Positions 63,931 to 64,000 of a stretch of 64,000 bases of DNA are shown piece by piece. A model generated the notes under the pieces. That model searched no databases. It was given only the letters and a program-made list of their open reading frames with translations, and was not told the origin of the DNA. Position 1 is the stretch's first letter; each line of letters opens with the position of its first letter. Position numbers and translations under genes: made by a program. The stretch is from Blastococcus sp. KM273128 (lineage in GTDB: Bacteria; Actinomycetota; Actinomycetes; Mycobacteriales; Geodermatophilaceae): contig NZ_SSXA01000014.1 of NCBI RefSeq assembly GCF_021698975.1, positions 56,982-120,981 on the forward strand, in the 5' to 3' direction.

Positions 63931-64000
63931 GCGTGTGGCTGCGCGTCGGAAAGCACGAATGCCCCTCTGACCAGGGACGATGTGGCTTGTCGAAGGTCTC

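Overview
The window is high-GC chromosomal DNA with GTG starts, GTGA/ATGA stop-start overlaps and gene order typical of Actinomycetota. A Geodermatophilaceae member (Blastococcus, Geodermatophilus or Modestobacter type) is my best guess; the family is inference. From memory, the backbone follows the order of the Mycobacterium tuberculosis block leuB-gltX-leuCD-mutT1-ppk-cofC-gpsA-ddl-thiL-recG-rsmD-coaD-rnc-mutM-acyP-smc-ftsY-amt-glnB-glnD-ffh.

Layout. 0.2-3.4 kb: leuB, a frameshifted small gene, and cimA behind an isoleucine-type attenuator (leader peptide MSTTGRIIIA, hairpin, terminator). 3.4-8.6 kb: glutamine amidotransferase, monooxygenase, VOC protein, FAH-family hydrolase, gltX, CPBP protease. 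8.7-9.0 kb: tRNA-Gln and tRNA-Glu, with a 57-bp tandem duplication of the tRNA-Glu 3' half. 9.0-16 kb: galTK, an M23 protein with an ArsR-like regulator and its palindromic operator, an IclR regulator divergent from leuCD. 15.4-28 kb: cofC-ppk-mutT1, plsC-gpsA, a cystathionine lyase, a Pcs-like phosphatidylcholine synthase, ddl, thiL and small genes. 28-41 kb: zinc-type L28 and L32, a DAK2 protein, recG, rsmD, coaD, a DivIVA-like coiled coil, YceD, rnc, mutM, acyP, smc.

41.0-50.2 kb is an accessory island between smc and the ftsY region, genes that are usually close neighbours. Its rims are decayed insertion sequences (ISAs1 x2, ISL3, ISAs1 N-terminus, IS256, IS481) plus one apparently complete IS1380-family element. 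Its core (43.1-47.2 kb) is visibly AT-richer, with rare codons, and carries a tightly overlapping cassette: a small secreted two-cysteine protein, a lipoprotein, a HlyD/MacA-like membrane-fusion protein, an ABC ATPase and a MacB/FtsX-like permease. This is the best candidate for an undescribed system: a dedicated export or self-protection unit for a secreted peptide.

50.2-64 kb returns to core genes: an endonuclease/exonuclease/phosphatase protein, PhoD phosphatase, ftsY, the nitrogen operon amt-glnB-glnD behind a GlnR-like box, a zinc-ribbon protein, ffh, an amidohydrolase, a LytR-CpsA-Psr protein, and a secreted protein that stops just before the window edge.

A recurring regulatory theme is the leaderless transcript: a TANNNT -10 hexamer ends 6-9 nt before the start codon of leuB, the VOC and FAH genes, the ArsR gene, ddl, the DAK2 gene and smc.
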